From NCBI RefSeq assembly GCF_910589235.1, contig NC_060968.1, positions 1-64,000 on the forward strand: a DNA stretch of 64,000 bases, read 5' to 3'. The notes under the pieces were generated by a model, which was not told the origin of the DNA, did no database searches, and saw only the letters and a list, made by a program, of their open reading frames with translations. This document shows positions 13,247 to 28,600 of the stretch, piece after piece; the stretch's first letter is position 1, and each line of letters opens with the position of its first letter. The position numbers were made by a program, and so were the translations under genes. Source of the DNA: Vespa crabro. Taxonomy: Eukaryota > Arthropoda > Insecta > Hymenoptera > Vespidae.

Positions 13247-15960
13247 GCATTTCTTAAAAACAAACACCTATTTTATATTGGAATCAAAGTTTTTAACATT
13301 CTTTCATATAGTAAATACGATTTTTCGCTCATATACGCGTATCGTCGAAAAACGAAAGGTTGAAATCTCGTTCCATTTAATTGATATTATATTCTATCGA
13401 TGCAGAATAAAGAATATAACAAGAATATACCGTTTTTACTATGTTTAAATACGCGTTTTCATATGATAATTGTCGAAAAACCTTATCGACATACGCGAAT
13501 TTCGCCTTATGCGAAGTTAAAATCGTGTAAACTTTAATAATACTTGTGCCACAGTTAGAGAAATGTTACCAATCGATTCAGAACATTGTATTTCATAAGA
13601 CCTACCATCTATTTTATATTGTAATCAAAGTTTTTAACATTCTTTCATATCGTATATACGATTCTTCGCTCATATACGCGTATCGTCGAAAAACGAAAAT
13701 TTGAAATTTCGTTCAATTTCATTGATTTTATATTCTATCGATGCAGAATAAAGAAGATAACAAGAATATAACGTCTTTACTATGTTTAAATACGCGTTTT
13801 CATATGATAATTGTCGAAAAACGTAATCGACATACGCGAATTTCGGTATATGCGAAGATAAAATCGTGAAATCTTTAATAATACTTGTGCCACAATTAGA
13901 AAAATGTTACCAATCGATTCAGAACATTGCATTTCATAAGATCAAACATCTATTTTATATTGGAATCAAAGATTTTAACATTCTTTCATATCCTATATAC
14001 GATGTTTCGCTCATATACGCGTATCGTCGAAAAACGAAAACTTGTAATCTCGTTCAATTTTATTGATTTTATATTCTATCGATGCAGAATAAAGAATATA
14101 ACATGAATATAACATTTTTACTATGTTTAAATTCGCGTTTTCATATGATAATTTTCGAAAAACGTAATCGACATACGCGAATTTAGGTATATGCGAAGAT
14201 AAAATCGTGAAATCTTTAATAATACTTGTGCCACAGTTAGAAAATGTTACCAATCGATTCAGATCATTGCATTTCATAAGATCAAACATCTATTTTATAT
14301 TGGAATCAAAGTTTTTAACATTCTTTCATATCGTATATACGATTTTTCGCTCATATACGCGTATCGTCGAAAAGCGAAAACTTGAAATCTCGATCAATTT
14401 CATTGATCTTATATTCTATCGATGCAGAATAAAGAATATAACAATAATATAACATTTTTACTATGTTTAAAATCGCGTTTTCATATGATAATTTTCGAAA
14501 AACGTAATCGACATACGCGAATTTCGGTATATGCGAAGATGAAATCGTGAAATCTTTAATAATACTTGTGCCACAGTTAGAAAATGTTACCAATCGATTC
14601 AGATCATTGCATTTCATAAGATCAAACATCTATTTTATATTGGAATCAAAGTTTTTAACATTCTTTCATATCGTATATACGATTTTTCGCTCATATACGC
14701 GTATCGTCGAAAAGCGAAAACTTGAAATCTCGTTCAATTTCATTGATTTTATATTCTATCGATGCAGAATAAAGAATATAACAAGAATATAACGTTTTTA
14801 CTATGTTTAAATAATCGTTTTCATATGATAATTGTAGAAAAACGTAATCGACATACGCGAATTTCGGTATATGCGAAGATAAAATCGTGAAATCTTTAAT
14901 AATACCTGTGCCACAGTTAGAAAAATGTTACCAATCGTTTCAGAACATTGCATTTCATAAGATAAAACATCTATTTAATATTGGATTCAAAGATTTTAAC
15001 ATTCTTTCAAATCCTATATACGATGTTTCGCTAATATACGCGTATCGTCGAAAAACGAAAACTTGAAATCTCGTCCAATTTCATTGATTTTATATTCTAT
15101 CGATGCAAAATAAAGAATATAACGTTTTTACTATGTTTAAATACGCGTTTTCAAATGATAATTGTCGAAAAACGTAATCGACATACGCGAATTTCGGTAT
15201 ATGCGAAGATAAAATCGTGAAATCTTTAATAATACTTATGCCACAGTTAGAAAAATGTTACCAATCGATTCAGAACATTGCAATTCATAAGATCAAACAT
15301 CTATTTTATATTGGAATCAAAGTTTTTAACATTCTTTCATATTGTATATACGATTTTTCGCTCATATACGCGTATCGTCGAAAAACGAAAACTTGATTTC
15401 TCGTTCAATTTCATTGATTTTATATTCTATCGATGCAGAATATAGAATATAACATGAATATAACATTTTTTCTATGTTTAAATTCGCGTTTTCATATGAT
15501 AATTTTCGAAAAACGTAATCGACATACGCGAATTTCGGTATATGCGAAGATAAAATCGTGAAATCTTTAATAATACTTGTGCCACAGTTAGAAAATGTTA
15601 CCAATCGATTCAGATCATTGCATTTCAGAAGATCAAACATCTATTTTATATTGGAATCAAAGTTTTTAACATTCTTTCATATCGTATATACGATTTTTCG
15701 CTCATATACGCGTATCGTCGAAAAACGAAAACTTGAAATCTCGTTCAATTTCATTGATTTTATATTCTATCGATGCAGAATAAAGAATATAACAAGAATA
15801 TAACGTTTTTACTATGTTTTAATACGCGTTTTCATATGATAATTGTCGAAAAACCTAATCGACCTAATCGAATTTCGGTATATGCGAAGATAAAATCGTG
15901 AAATCTTTAATAATACTTGTGCCACAGTTAGAAAAATGTTACCAATCGATTCAGTACATT
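13247..15960. repeat. Satellite segmental duplication, copy 1 (8 monomers)
   Basis: This block starts with the distinctive monomer carrying TTCTTAAAAACAAACACC and is matched by 15961-18900. Shared private variants include ATAGTAAATACG, CGCCTTATGCGAAG, CATAAGACCTACC and CAGATCATTGC, and a monomer that has lost one copy of the 11-bp AGAATATAAC repeat (15108 here, 18164 in copy 2). The offset to copy 2 is 2714 bases at the left end and 3055 after about 14034, so copy 1 is one monomer shorter. The monomer at 13925-14265 is a chimera of two copy-2 monomers. Confidence 0.88.
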
Positions 15961-18900
15961 GCATTTCTTAAAAACAAACACCTATTTTATATTGGAATCA
16001 AAGTTTTTAACATTCTTTCATATAGTAAATACGATTTTTCGCTCATATACGCGTATCGTCGAATAACGAAAGGTTGAAATCTCGTTCCATTTAATTGATA
16101 TTATATTCTATCGATGCAGAATAAAGAATATAACAAGAATATAACGTTTTTACTATGTTTAAATACGCGTTTTCATATGATAATTGTCGAAAAACCTTAT
16201 CGACATACGCGAATTTCGCCTTATGCGAAGTTAAAATCGTGTAAACTTTAATAATACTTGTGCCACAGATAGAGAAATGTTACTAATCGATTCAGAACAT
16301 TGTATTTCATAAGACCTACCATCTATTTTATATTGTAATCAAAGTTTTTAACATTCTTTCATATCGTATATACGATTCTTCGCTCATATACGCGTATCGT
16401 CGAAAAACGAAAATTTGAAATTTCGTTCAATTTCATTGATTTTATATTCTATCGATGCAGAATAAAGAAGATAACAAGAATATAACGTCTTTACTATGTT
16501 TAAATACGCGTTTTCGTATGATAATTGTCGAAAAACGTAATCGACATACGCGAATTTCGGTATATGCGAAGATAAAATCGTGAAATCTTTAATAATACTT
16601 GTGCCACAGTTAGAAAAATGTTACCAATCGATTCAGAACATTGCATTTCATAAGATCAAACATCTATTTTATATTGGAATCAAAGATTTTAACATTCTTT
16701 CATATCCTATATACGATGTTTCGCTCATATACGCGTATCGTCGAAAATCGAAAACTTGAAATCTCGTTCAATTTCATTGATTTTATATTCTATCGATGCA
16801 GAATAAAGAATATAACAATAATATAACGTTTTTACTATGTTTAAATACGCGTTTTCATATGATAATTGTCGAAAAACGTAATCGACATACGCGAATTTCG
16901 GTATATGCGAAGATAAAATCGTGAAATCTTTAATAATACTTGTGTCACAGTTAGAAAAATGTTACCAATCGATTCAGAACATTGCATTTCATAAGATCAA
17001 ACATCTATTTTATATTGTAATCAAAGTTTTTAACATTCTTTCAGATCGTATATACGATTTTTCGCTCATATACGCGTATCGTCGAAAAACGAAAACTTGT
17101 AATCTCGTTCAATTTTATTGATTTTATATTCTATCGATGCAGAATAAAGAATATAACATGAATATAACATTTTTACTATGTTTAAATTCGCGTTTTCATA
17201 TGATAATTATCGAAAAACGTAATCGACATACGCGAATTTAGGTATATGCGAAGATAAAATCGTGAAATCTTTAATAATACTTGTGCCACAGTTAGAAAAT
17301 GTTACCAATCGATTCAGATCATTGCATTTCATAAGATCAAACATCTATTTTATATTGGAATCAAAGTTTTTAACATTCTTTCATATCGTATATACGATTT
17401 TTCGCTCATATACGCGTATCGTCGAAAAGCGAAAACTTGAAATCTCGTTCAATTTCATTGATCTTATATTCTATCGATGCAGAATAAAGAATATAACAAT
17501 AATATAACATTTTTACTATGTTTAAATTCGCGTTTTCATATGATAATTTTCGAAAAACGTAATCGACATACGCGAATTTCGGTATATGCGAAGATGAAAT
17601 CGTGAAATCTTTAATAATACTTGTGCCACAGTTAGAAAATGTTACCAATCGATTCAGATCATTGCATTTCATAAGATCAAACATCTATTTTATATTGGAA
17701 TCAAAGTTTTTAACATTCTTTCATATCGTATATACGATTTTTCGCTCATATACGCGTATCGTCGAAAAGCGAAAACTTGAAATCTCGTTCAATTTCATTG
17801 ATTTTATATTCTATCGATGCAGAATAAAGAATATAACAAGAATATAACGTTTTTACTATGTTTAAATACTCGTTTTCATATGATAATTGTAGAAAAACGT
17901 AATCGACATACGCGAATTTCGGTATATGCGAAGATAAAATCGTGAAATCTTTAATAATACCTGTGCCACAGTTAGAAAAATGTTACCAATCGTTTCAGAA
18001 CATTGCATTTCATAAGATAAAACATCTATTTAATATTGGATTCAAAGATTTTAACATTGTTTCATATCCTATATACGATGTTTCGCTCATATACGCGTAT
18101 CGTCGAAAAACGAAAACTTGAAATCTCGTCCAATTTCATTGATTTTATATTCTATCGATGCAAAATAAAGAATATAACGTTTTTACTATGTTTAAATACG
18201 CGTTTTCAAATGATAATTGTCGAAAAACGTAATCGACATACGCGAATTTCGGTATATGCGAAGATAAAATCGTGAAATCTTTAATAATACTTATGCCACA
18301 GTTAAAAAAATGTTACCAATCGATTCAGAACATTGCAATTCATAAGATCAAACATCTATTTTATATTGGAATCAAAGTTTTTAACATTCTTTCATATTGT
18401 ATATACGATTTTTCGCTCATATACGCGTATCGTCGAAAAACGAAAACTTGATTTCTCGTTCAATTTCATTGATTTTATATTCTATCGATGCAGAATATAG
18501 AATATAACATGAATATAACATTTTTACTATGTTTAAATTCGCGTTTTCATATGATAATTTTCGAAAAACGTAATCGACATACGCGAATTTCGGTATATGC
18601 GAAGATAAAATCGTGAAATCTTTAATAATACTTGTGCCACAGTTAGAAAATGTTACCAATCGATTCAGATCATTGCATTTCATAAGATCAAACATCTATT
18701 TTATATTGGAATCAAAGTTTTTAACATTCTTTCATATCGTATATACGATTTTTCGCTCATATACGCGTATCGTCGAAAAGCGAAAACTTGAAATCTCGTT
18801 CAATTTCATTGATTTTATATTCTATCGATGCAGAATAAAGAATATAACAAGAATATAACGTTTTTACTATGTTTTAATACGCGTTTTCATATGATAATTG
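15961..18900. repeat. Satellite segmental duplication, copy 2 (9 monomers)
   Basis: Counterpart of 13247-15960. It contains two separate monomers at about 16641 and 16982 where copy 1 has only one fused monomer. The first carries CAAAGATTTTAACATTC and ACGATGTTTCGC; the second carries ACTTGTAATCTCG and AACATGAATATAACAT. Each half of the copy-1 chimera matches one of them. Offset arithmetic (2714 to 3055, difference 341) confirms one whole monomer. Confidence 0.88.
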
Positions 18901-19509
18901 TCGAAAAACGTAATCGACCTAATCGAATTTCGGTATATGCGAATATAAAATTTTGAAATCTTTAATAATACTAGTGTCACAGTTAGAAAAATGTTACCAA
19001 TCGATTCAGAACATTGCAATTCTTAAGATCAAACATCTATTTTATATTGGAATCAAAGTTTTTAACATTCTTTAATATCGTATATACGATTTTTCGCTCA
19101 TATACGCGTATCGTCGAAAAACGAAAACTTGAAATCTCGTTCAATTACATTGATTTTATATTCTATCGATGCAGAATAAAGAATATAACAAGAATATAAC
19201 GTTTTTACTTTGTTTAAATACGCATTTTCAAATGATAATTGTCGAAAAACGTAATCGACATACGCGAATTACGGTATATGCGAAGATAAAATCGTGAAAT
19301 CTTTAAGAATACTTGTGCCACAGTTAGAAAAATGTAACCAATCGATTCAGAACATGGCATTTCATAAGATCAAACATCAATTTTATATTGGAATCAAAGT
19401 TTTTGACATTCTTTCATATCGTATATACGATTTTTCGCTCATATACGCGTATCGTCGAAAAACGAAAATTTGAAATCTCGTTCAATTTCATTGATTTTAT
19501 ATTCTATCG
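18901..19509. repeat. Satellite spacer between duplicated blocks
   Basis: About two monomers with private variants (for example ACTAGTGTCACAG near 18970 and CTTTAATATCG near 19072). They are not clearly part of the blocks on either side. Nothing else is visible here. Confidence 0.65.
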
Positions 19510-22500
19510 ATGCAGAATAAAGAATATAAAAAGAATATAACGTTTTTATTATGTTTAAATACGCGTTTTCATATGATAATTGTCGAAAAACGTAATCGAC
19601 ATACGCGAATTACGCCTTATGCGAAGATAATATCGGGTAATCTTTAATAATACTTGTGCCACAGTTAGAGAAATGTTACCAATCGATTCAGAACATTGCA
19701 TTTCATAAGACCTACCATCTATTTTATATTGGAATCAAAGTTTTTAACATTCTTTCATATCGTATATACGATTTTTCGCTCATATACGCGTATCGTCGAA
19801 AAACGAAAACTTGAAATCTCGTTCAATTTCATTAATTTTATATTCTATCGATGCAGAATAAAGAATGTAACAAGAATATATCGTTTTTACTATGTTTAAA
19901 TACGCGTTTTCATATGATAATTGTAGAAAAACGTAATAGACATACGCGTATTTTGGTATATGTGAAGATAAAATCGTGAAATCTTTAATAATACTTGTGC
20001 CACAGTTAGAAAAATGTTACCATTCGATTGAGAACATTGCATTTCATAAGACCTACCATCTATTTTATATTGGAATCAAAGTTTTTAACATTCTTTCATG
20101 TCGTATATACGATTTTTCGCTCATATACGCGTATCGTTGAAAAAAGAAAACTTCAAATCTCGTTCAATTTCATTGATTTATATTCTATCGATGCAGAATA
20201 AAGAATATAACAAGAATATAACGTTTTTACTATGTTTAAATACGCGTTTTCATACTAAAATTGTCGAAAAACATAATCGACATACGCGAATTTCGGTATA
20301 TGCGAAGATAAAATTGTTAAATCTTTAATTATACTTGTGCCACAGTTAGAAAAATGTTACCAATCTATTCAGAACATTGCATTTCATCAGATCAAACATC
20401 TATTTTATATTGGAATCAAAGGTTTTAACATTCTCTCATATCGTATATACCATTTTTCGCTCATATACGCGTATCGTCGAAAAACGAAAACTTGAAATCT
20501 CGTTCAATTTCATTGATTTTATATTCTATCGATGCAGAATAAAGAATATAACAAGAATATAACGTTTTTACTATGTTTAAATACGCGTTTTCATAAGATA
20601 ATTTTCGAAAAACGTAATCGACATACACGAATTTCGGTGTATTCTAAGATAAAATCGTGAAATCGTTAATAATACTTGTGCCACAGTTTGAAAAATGTTC
20701 CCAATCCATTCAGAACATTGCATTTCATAAGATCAAACATCTATTTTACATTGGAATCAAAGTTTTTATCATTCTTTCATTTCGTATATACGATTTTTCG
20801 CTCATAAACGCAAATCGTCTAAAAACGAAAACTTGAAATCTCGTTCAATTTCATTGATTATATATTCTATAGATGGAGAATAAAGAATATAACAAGAATA
20901 TAATGTTTTCACTATGTTTAATTACGCGTTTTCATATTATATTTGTAGAAAAACGTAATCGACATACGCGAATTTCGGTATATGCGAAGATAAAATCGTG
21001 AAATCTTTAAGAATACTTGTGCCACAGTTAGAAAAATGTTACCAATCGATTCAGAACATTGCATTTTATAAGATCAAACATCTATTTTATATTGGAATCA
21101 AAGTTTTTAACATTCTTTCATATCGTATATACGATTTTTCGCTCATATACACGTATCGTCGAAAAACGAAAACTTATATTTCGTTCAATTTCATTGATTT
21201 TATATTCTATCGATGCAGAATAAAGTATATAACAAGAAGATAACGTTTTTACTATGTTTAAATACGCGTTTTCATATGATAATTGTCGAAAAACCTAATC
21301 GACATACGCGAATTTCGGTATATGCGAAGATAAAATCTTGACATCTTTAATAATACTTGTGCCACAGTTAGAAAAATGTTACCAATCGATTCAGAACATT
21401 GCATTGCATAAGATTAAACATCTATTTTATATTGGAATCAAAGTTTTTAACATTCTTTCATATCGTATATACGATTTATCGCTCATATACGCGTATCGTC
21501 GAAAAACGAAAACTTGAAATCTCGTTCAATTACATTGATTTTATATTCTATCGATGCAGAATAAAGAATTTAACAAGAAGATAACGTTTTTACTATGTTT
21601 AAATACGCGTTTTCATATGATAATTAACGAAAAACGTAATCGACATAAGCGAATTTCGGTATATGCGAAGATAAAATCGTGAAATCCTTAATAATACTTG
21701 TGCCACAGTTAGAAAAATGTTACCAATCGATTCAGAACATTGCATTTCATAAGATCAAACATCTATTTTATATTGGAATCAAAGTTTTTAACATTCTTTC
21801 ATATCGTATATACGATTTTTCGCTCATATACGCGTATTGTCGAAAAACGAATACTTGAAATCTCGTTCAATTTCATTGATTTTATATTCTATTGAAGCAG
21901 AATAAAGTATATAACCAGAATATAAAGTTTTTACAATGTTTAAATACGCGTTTTCATATGACAATTTTCGAAAAACCTAATCGACATACGCGAATTTCGG
22001 TATATGCGAAGATAAAATCGTGACATCTTTAATAATACTTGTGCAACAGTTAGAAAAATGTTAAAAATCGATTCAGAACATTGCATTGCATAAGATCAAA
22101 CATCTATTTTATATTGGAATCAAAGTTTTTAACATTCTTTCATATCGTATATACGATTTATCGCTCATATACGCGTATCGTCGAAAAACGAAAATCTGAA
22201 ATATCGTTCAATTTCATTGATTTTATATTCTATCGATGCAGAGTAATGCATATAACAAAATATAACGTTTTTACTATGTTTTAATACGTGTTTTCATATG
22301 ATAATTATCGAAAATCTTAATCGACATACGCGAATTTTGGTATATGCGAATATAAAATCGTGAAATCTCTAATAATACTTGTGCCACAGTTAAAAAAATG
22401 TTACCAATCGATTCAGAACATTGCATTTCTTAAGATCAAACATCTATTTTATATTGGAAGCAATGTTTTTAACATTCTTGCATATCGTATATACGATTCT

Positions 22501-24430
22501 TCGCTCATATACGCGTATCGTCGAAAAACGAAAACTTGAAATCTCGTTCAATTTCATTGATTTTAAATTCCATCGATGCAGAATAAAGAATATAACAAGA
22601 ATATAACGTTTTTACAATGTTTAAATACGCGTTTTCATATGACAATTTTCGAAAAACCTAATCGACATACGCGGATTTCGGTATATGCCGAGATGTAATC
22701 GTGAAATCTTTAATAATACTTGTGCCACAGTTAGAAAAATGTTACCAATCGTTTCAGAACATTACATTTCATAAGATCAAACATTTTTTTTATATTGGAA
22801 TCAAAGTTTTTAACATTCTTTCATATCGTATATACGATTTTTCGCTCATATACGCGAATCGTCGATAAACGAAAACTCGAAATCTCGTTCAATTTCATTG
22901 AGTGTATTTTCTATCGATGCAGAATAAAGAATATAACAAGAATATAACGTTTTTACTATGTTTATATACGCGTTTTCATATGATAATTGTCGAAAAACTT
23001 GATCGACATACGCGAATTTCGGTGTTTTCTAAGATAAAATCGTGAAATCGTTAATAATACTTGTGCCACAGTTTGATAAATGTTACCAATCGATTCAGAA
23101 AATTGCATTTCATAAGATCAAACATCTATTCTATATTGGAATCAAAGTTTTTAACATTCTTTCATAACGTAAATAAGATTTTTGTCTCATACACGCGTAT
23201 CGTTGAAAAACGAATACATGAAATCTCGTTCAATTTCATTGATTTTGTATTCTATTGATGCAGAATAAAGAATATAACAAGAATATAACGTTTTTACTAT
23301 GTTTAAATACGCGTTTTCATATGATAATTGTCGAAAAACGTAATCGACATACGCGAATTTCGGTATATGCAGAGATGTAATCGTGAAATCTTTAATAATA
23401 CTTGTGCCACAGTTAGAAAAATGTTACCAATCGATTCAGAACATTACATTTCATAAGATCAAACATTTTTTTTATATTGGAATCAAAGTTTTTAACATTC
23501 TTTCATATCGTATATACGATTTTTCGCTCATATACGCGAATCGTCGATAAACGAAAACTCGAAATCTCGTTCAATTTCATTGAGTGTATTTTCTATCGAT
23601 GCAGAATAAAGAATATAACAAGAATATAACGTTTTTACTATGTTATATACGCGTTTTCATATGATAATTGTCGAAAAACTTGATCGACATACGCGAATTT
23701 CGGTGTTTTCTAAGATAAAATCGTGAAATCGTTAATAATACTTGTGCCACAGTTTGATAAATGTTACCAATCGATTCAGAACATTGCATTTCGTAAGATC
23801 AAACATCTAATTTATATTTGAATCAAAGTTTTTAACATTCTTTGATATCGTATATTCGATTTTTCGCTCATATTCGCGTATCGTCAAAAAACGAAAACTA
23901 GATTTCTCGTTCAATTTCATTGATTTTATATTCTATCGATGCAGTATAAATAATATAACAAGAATATAACGTTTTTACTATGTTTAAATACGCGTTTTCA
24001 TATGATAATTTTCGAAAAACGTAATCGACATACGCGAATTTCGGTATAAGCGAAGATAAAATCGTGAAATCTTTAATAATACTTGTGCCACTGTTAGAAA
24101 AATGTTACCAATCGATTCAGGACATTGCATATCATAAGATCAAACATCTATTTATATTGGAATCAAAGTTTTTAACATTCTTTCATATCGTATATACGAT
24201 TTTTCGCTCATTTACGCGTATCGTCGACAAACGAAAACTTGAAATCTCGTTCAATTTCATTGATATTATTTTCTATCGATGCAGAATAAAGAATATAACA
24301 AGAATATAACGTTTTTGCTATGTTTAAATACGCGTTTTCATATGATAATTTTCGAAAAACGTAATCGACAAACGCGAATCTCGGTATATGCGAAGATAAA
24401 ATCGTGAAATATTTAATAATACTTGTGCCA
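19510..24430. repeat. Satellite segmental duplication, copy A (4.9 kb)
   Basis: This block is matched by 25645-31585. Offsets are 6132 bases at the left end (for example the monomer at 19696 against 25828), 7494 for 20377-21740, 7835 for about 22081-22430 and 7153 from about 23105 onward. The differences are +1362, +341 and -682 bases, that is four, one and two monomers. Diagnostic shared variants include CATACTAAAATTG, GAATTACGCCTTATG, GTGTATTCTAAG and GACAAACGCGAATCTCGG. Confidence 0.88.
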
Positions 24431-25644
24431 CAGTTAGAAAAATGTTACCAATCGATTCAGAAAATTGCATTTCATAAGATCAAACATCTATTCTATATTG
24501 GAATCAAAGTTTTTAACATTCTTTCATAACGTAAATAAGATTTTTGTCTCATACACGCGTATCGTTGAAAAACGAATACATGAAATCTCGTTCAATTTCA
24601 TTGATTTTGTATTCTATCGATGCAGAATAAAGAATATAACAAGAATATAACGTTTTTACTATGTTTAAATACGCGTTTTCATATGATAATTGTCGAAAAA
24701 CGTAATCGACATACGCGAATTTCTGTATAAGCGAAGATAAAATCGTGAAATCTTTAATAATACTTGAGCCACAGTTAGAAAAATGTTACCAATCGATTCA
24801 GAACATTGCATTTCATAAGATCAAACATCTATTTATATTGGAATCAAAGTTTTTAACATTCTTTCATATTGTATATACGATTTTTCGCTCATATACGCGT
24901 ATCGTCGAAAAACGAAAACTTGAAATCTCGTTCTATTTCATTGATTTTATATTCCAGCGATGCAGAATAAAGAATATAACAAGAATATAACGTTTTTACT
25001 AAGTTTAAATACGCGTTTTCATATGATAATTGTCGAAAAACGTAATCGACATACGCGAATTTCGGTATATGCGAAGATGAAATCGTGAAATCTTTAATAA
25101 TACTTGTGCCACAGTTAGAAAAATGTTACCAATCGATTCAGAAAATTGCATTTCATAAGATCAAACATCTTTTCTATATTGGAATCAAAGTTTTTAACAT
25201 TCTTTCATATCAGATATACGATTTTTCGCTCATATACGCGTATCGTCGAAAAACGAAAACTTGAAATCTCGTTCAATTTCATTGAGTTTATATTCTATCG
25301 ATGCAGAGTAAAGAATATAACAAGAATATAACATTATTACTATGTATAAATAAGCGTTTTCATATGATAATTGTCGAAAAACGTAATCGACATACGCGAA
25401 TTTCGGTATATGCAGAGATGTAATCGTGAAATCTTTAATAATACTTGTGCCACAGTTAGAAAAATGTTACCAATCGATTCAGAACATTACATTTCATAAG
25501 ATCAAACATTTTTTTTATATTGGAATCAAAGTTTTTAACATTCTTTCATATCGTATATACGATTTTTCGCTCATATACGCGAATCGTCGATAAACGAAAA
25601 CTCGAAATCTCGTTCAATTTCATTGAGTGTATTTTCTATCGATG
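24431..25644. repeat. Satellite between copies A and B, ending in a hybrid monomer
   Basis: Three to four monomers. The first (near 24465) repeats the CATAACGTAAATAAG type also found at 23105. The last begins as the CATTACATTTC and GAGTGTATTTTC type and changes at about 25640-25660 into the type found at 19510, which marks the left breakpoint of copy B. Confidence 0.75.
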
Positions 25645-28600
25645 CAGAATAAAGAATATAAAAAGAATATAACGTTTTTATTATGTTTAAATACGCGTTT
25701 TCATATGATAATTGTCGAAAAACGTAATCGACATACGCGAATTACGCCTTATGCGAAGATAAAATCGGGTAATCTTTAATAATACTTGTGCCACAGTTAG
25801 AGAAATGTTACCAATCGATTCAGAACATTGCATTTCATAAGACCTACCATCTATTTTATATTGGAATCAAAGTTTTTAACATTCTTTCATATCGTATATA
25901 CGATTTTTCGCTCATATACGCGTATCGTCGAAAAACGAAAACTTGAAATCTCGTTCAATTTCATTAATTTTATATTCTATCGATGCAGAATAAAGAATGT
26001 AACAAGAATATATCGTTTTTACTATGTTTAAATACGCGTTTTCATATGATAATTGTAGAAAAACGTAATAGACATACGCGTATTTTGGTATATGCGAAGA
26101 TAAAATCGTGAAATCTTTAATAATACTTGTGCCACAGTTAGAAAAATGTTACCATTCGATTGAGAACATTGCATTTCATAAGACCTACCATCTATTTTAT
26201 ATTGGAATCAAAGTTTTTAACATTCTTTCATGTCGTATATACGATTTTTCGCTCATATACGCGTATCGCTGAAAAAAGAAAACTTCAAATCTCGTTCAAT
26301 TTCATTGATTTATAGTCTATAAATACAGAATAAAGAATATAACAAGAATATAACGTTTTTACTATGTTTAAATACGCGTTTTCATATAATAATTGTCGAA
26401 AAACATTATCGACATACGCGAATTTCGGTATATGCGAAGATAAAATCGTGAAATCTTTAATAATACTTGTGCCACAGTTAGAAAAATGTTACCAATCGAT
26501 TCAGAACATTGCATTTCATAAGATCAAACATCTATTTTATATTGGAATCAAAGTTTTTAACATTCTTTCATGTCGTAAATACGATTTTTCGCTCTTACAC
26601 GCGTATCGTCGAAAAACGAAAACAGAAATATCGTTCAATTTAATTGATTTTGTATTCTATCGATGCAGAATAAAGAATATAACAAGAATATAACGTTTTT
26701 ACTATGTTTAAATGCGCGTTTTCATATGATAATTGTCGAGAAACGTAATCGACATACGCGAATTTCGGTATATGCGAAGACAAAATCGTGAAATCTTTAA
26801 TAATACTTGTGCCACAGTTAGAAAAATGTAACCAATCGATTCAGAACATTGCATTTCATAAGATCAAACATCTATTTTATATTGGAATCAAAGTTTTTAA
26901 CATTTTTTCATATCCTAATACGATTTTTCTCTCATATACGCGTATCTTCGAAAAACGAAAACTTGAAATCTCGTTCAATTTCATTGATTTTATATTCTAT
27001 CGATGCAGAATAAAGAATATAACAAGAATATAACGTTTTAAATATGTCTAAATACGCGTTTTCATATGATAATTGTCGAAAAACGTATTCGTCATACGCG
27101 AATTTCGGTATATGCGAAGATGAAATCGTGAAATCTTTAATAATACTTGTGCCGCAGTTAGAAAAATGTTACCAATCGATTCAGAACTATGCATTTCATA
27201 AGATCAAACATCTATTTTACATTGGAATCAAAGTTTTTAACATTCTTACATATCCTATATACGATGTTTCGCTCATATACGCGTATCGTCGAAAAACGAA
27301 TACTAGAAATCTCGTTCAATTTCATTGATTTTATATTCTATCGATGCAGAATAAAGAATATAACAAGAATATAACGTTTTTACTATGTTTAAATACGCGT
27401 TTTCATATGATAATTGTCGAAAAACGTAATCGACATACGCGAATTTCGGTATATGCGAAGATAAAATCGTGAAATCTTTAATAATACTTGTGCCTCAGAT
27501 AGAAAAATGTTACCAATCGATTCATAACATTGCACGTCATAAGATCAAACATCTATTTTATATTGGAATCAAATTTTTTAACATTCTTTCATATCGAATA
27601 TACGATTTTTCGCTCATATACGCGTACCGTCGAAAAACGAAAACTTGAAATCTCGTTCAATTTCATTGATTTTATATTCTATCGATGCAGAATAAAGAAT
27701 ATAACAAGAATATAATGTTTTTACTATGTTTAAATACGCGTTTTCATACTAAAATTGTCGAAAAACATAATCGACATACGCGAATTTCGGTATATGCGAA
27801 GATAAAATTGTTAAATCTTTAATTATACTTGTGCCACAGTTAGAAAAATGTTACCAATCTATTCAGAACATTGCATTTCATCAGATCAAACATCTATTTT
27901 ATATTGGAATCAAAGGTTTTAACATTCTCTCATATCGTATATACAATTTTTCGCTCATATACGCGTATCGTCGAAAAACGAAAACTTGAAATCTCGTTCA
28001 ATTTCATTGATTTTATATTCTATCGATGCAGAATAAAGAATATAACAAGAATATAACGTTTTTACTATGTTTAAATACGCGTTTTCATAAGATAATTTTC
28101 GAAAAACGTAATCGACATACACGAATTTCGGTGTATTCTAAGATAAAATCGTGAAATCGTTAATAATACTTGTGCCACAGTTTGAAAAATGTTCCCAATC
28201 CATTCAGAACATTGCATTTCATAAGATCAAACATCTATTTTACATTGGAATCAAAGTTTTTATCATTCTTTCATTTCGTATATACGATTTTTCGCTCATA
28301 AACGCAAATCGTCTAAAAACGAAAACTTGAAATCTCGTTCAATTTCATTGATTATATATTCTATAGATGCAGAATAAAGAATATAACAAGAATATAATGT
28401 TTTCACTATGTTTAATTTCGCGTTATCATATTATATTTGTAGAAAAACGTAATCGACATACGCGAATTTCGGTATATGCGAAGATAAAATCGTGAAATCT
28501 TTAAGAATACTTGTGCCACAGTTAGAAAAATGTTACCAATCGATTCAGAACATTTTATTTCATAAGATCAAACATCTATTTTATATTGGAATCAAAGTTT

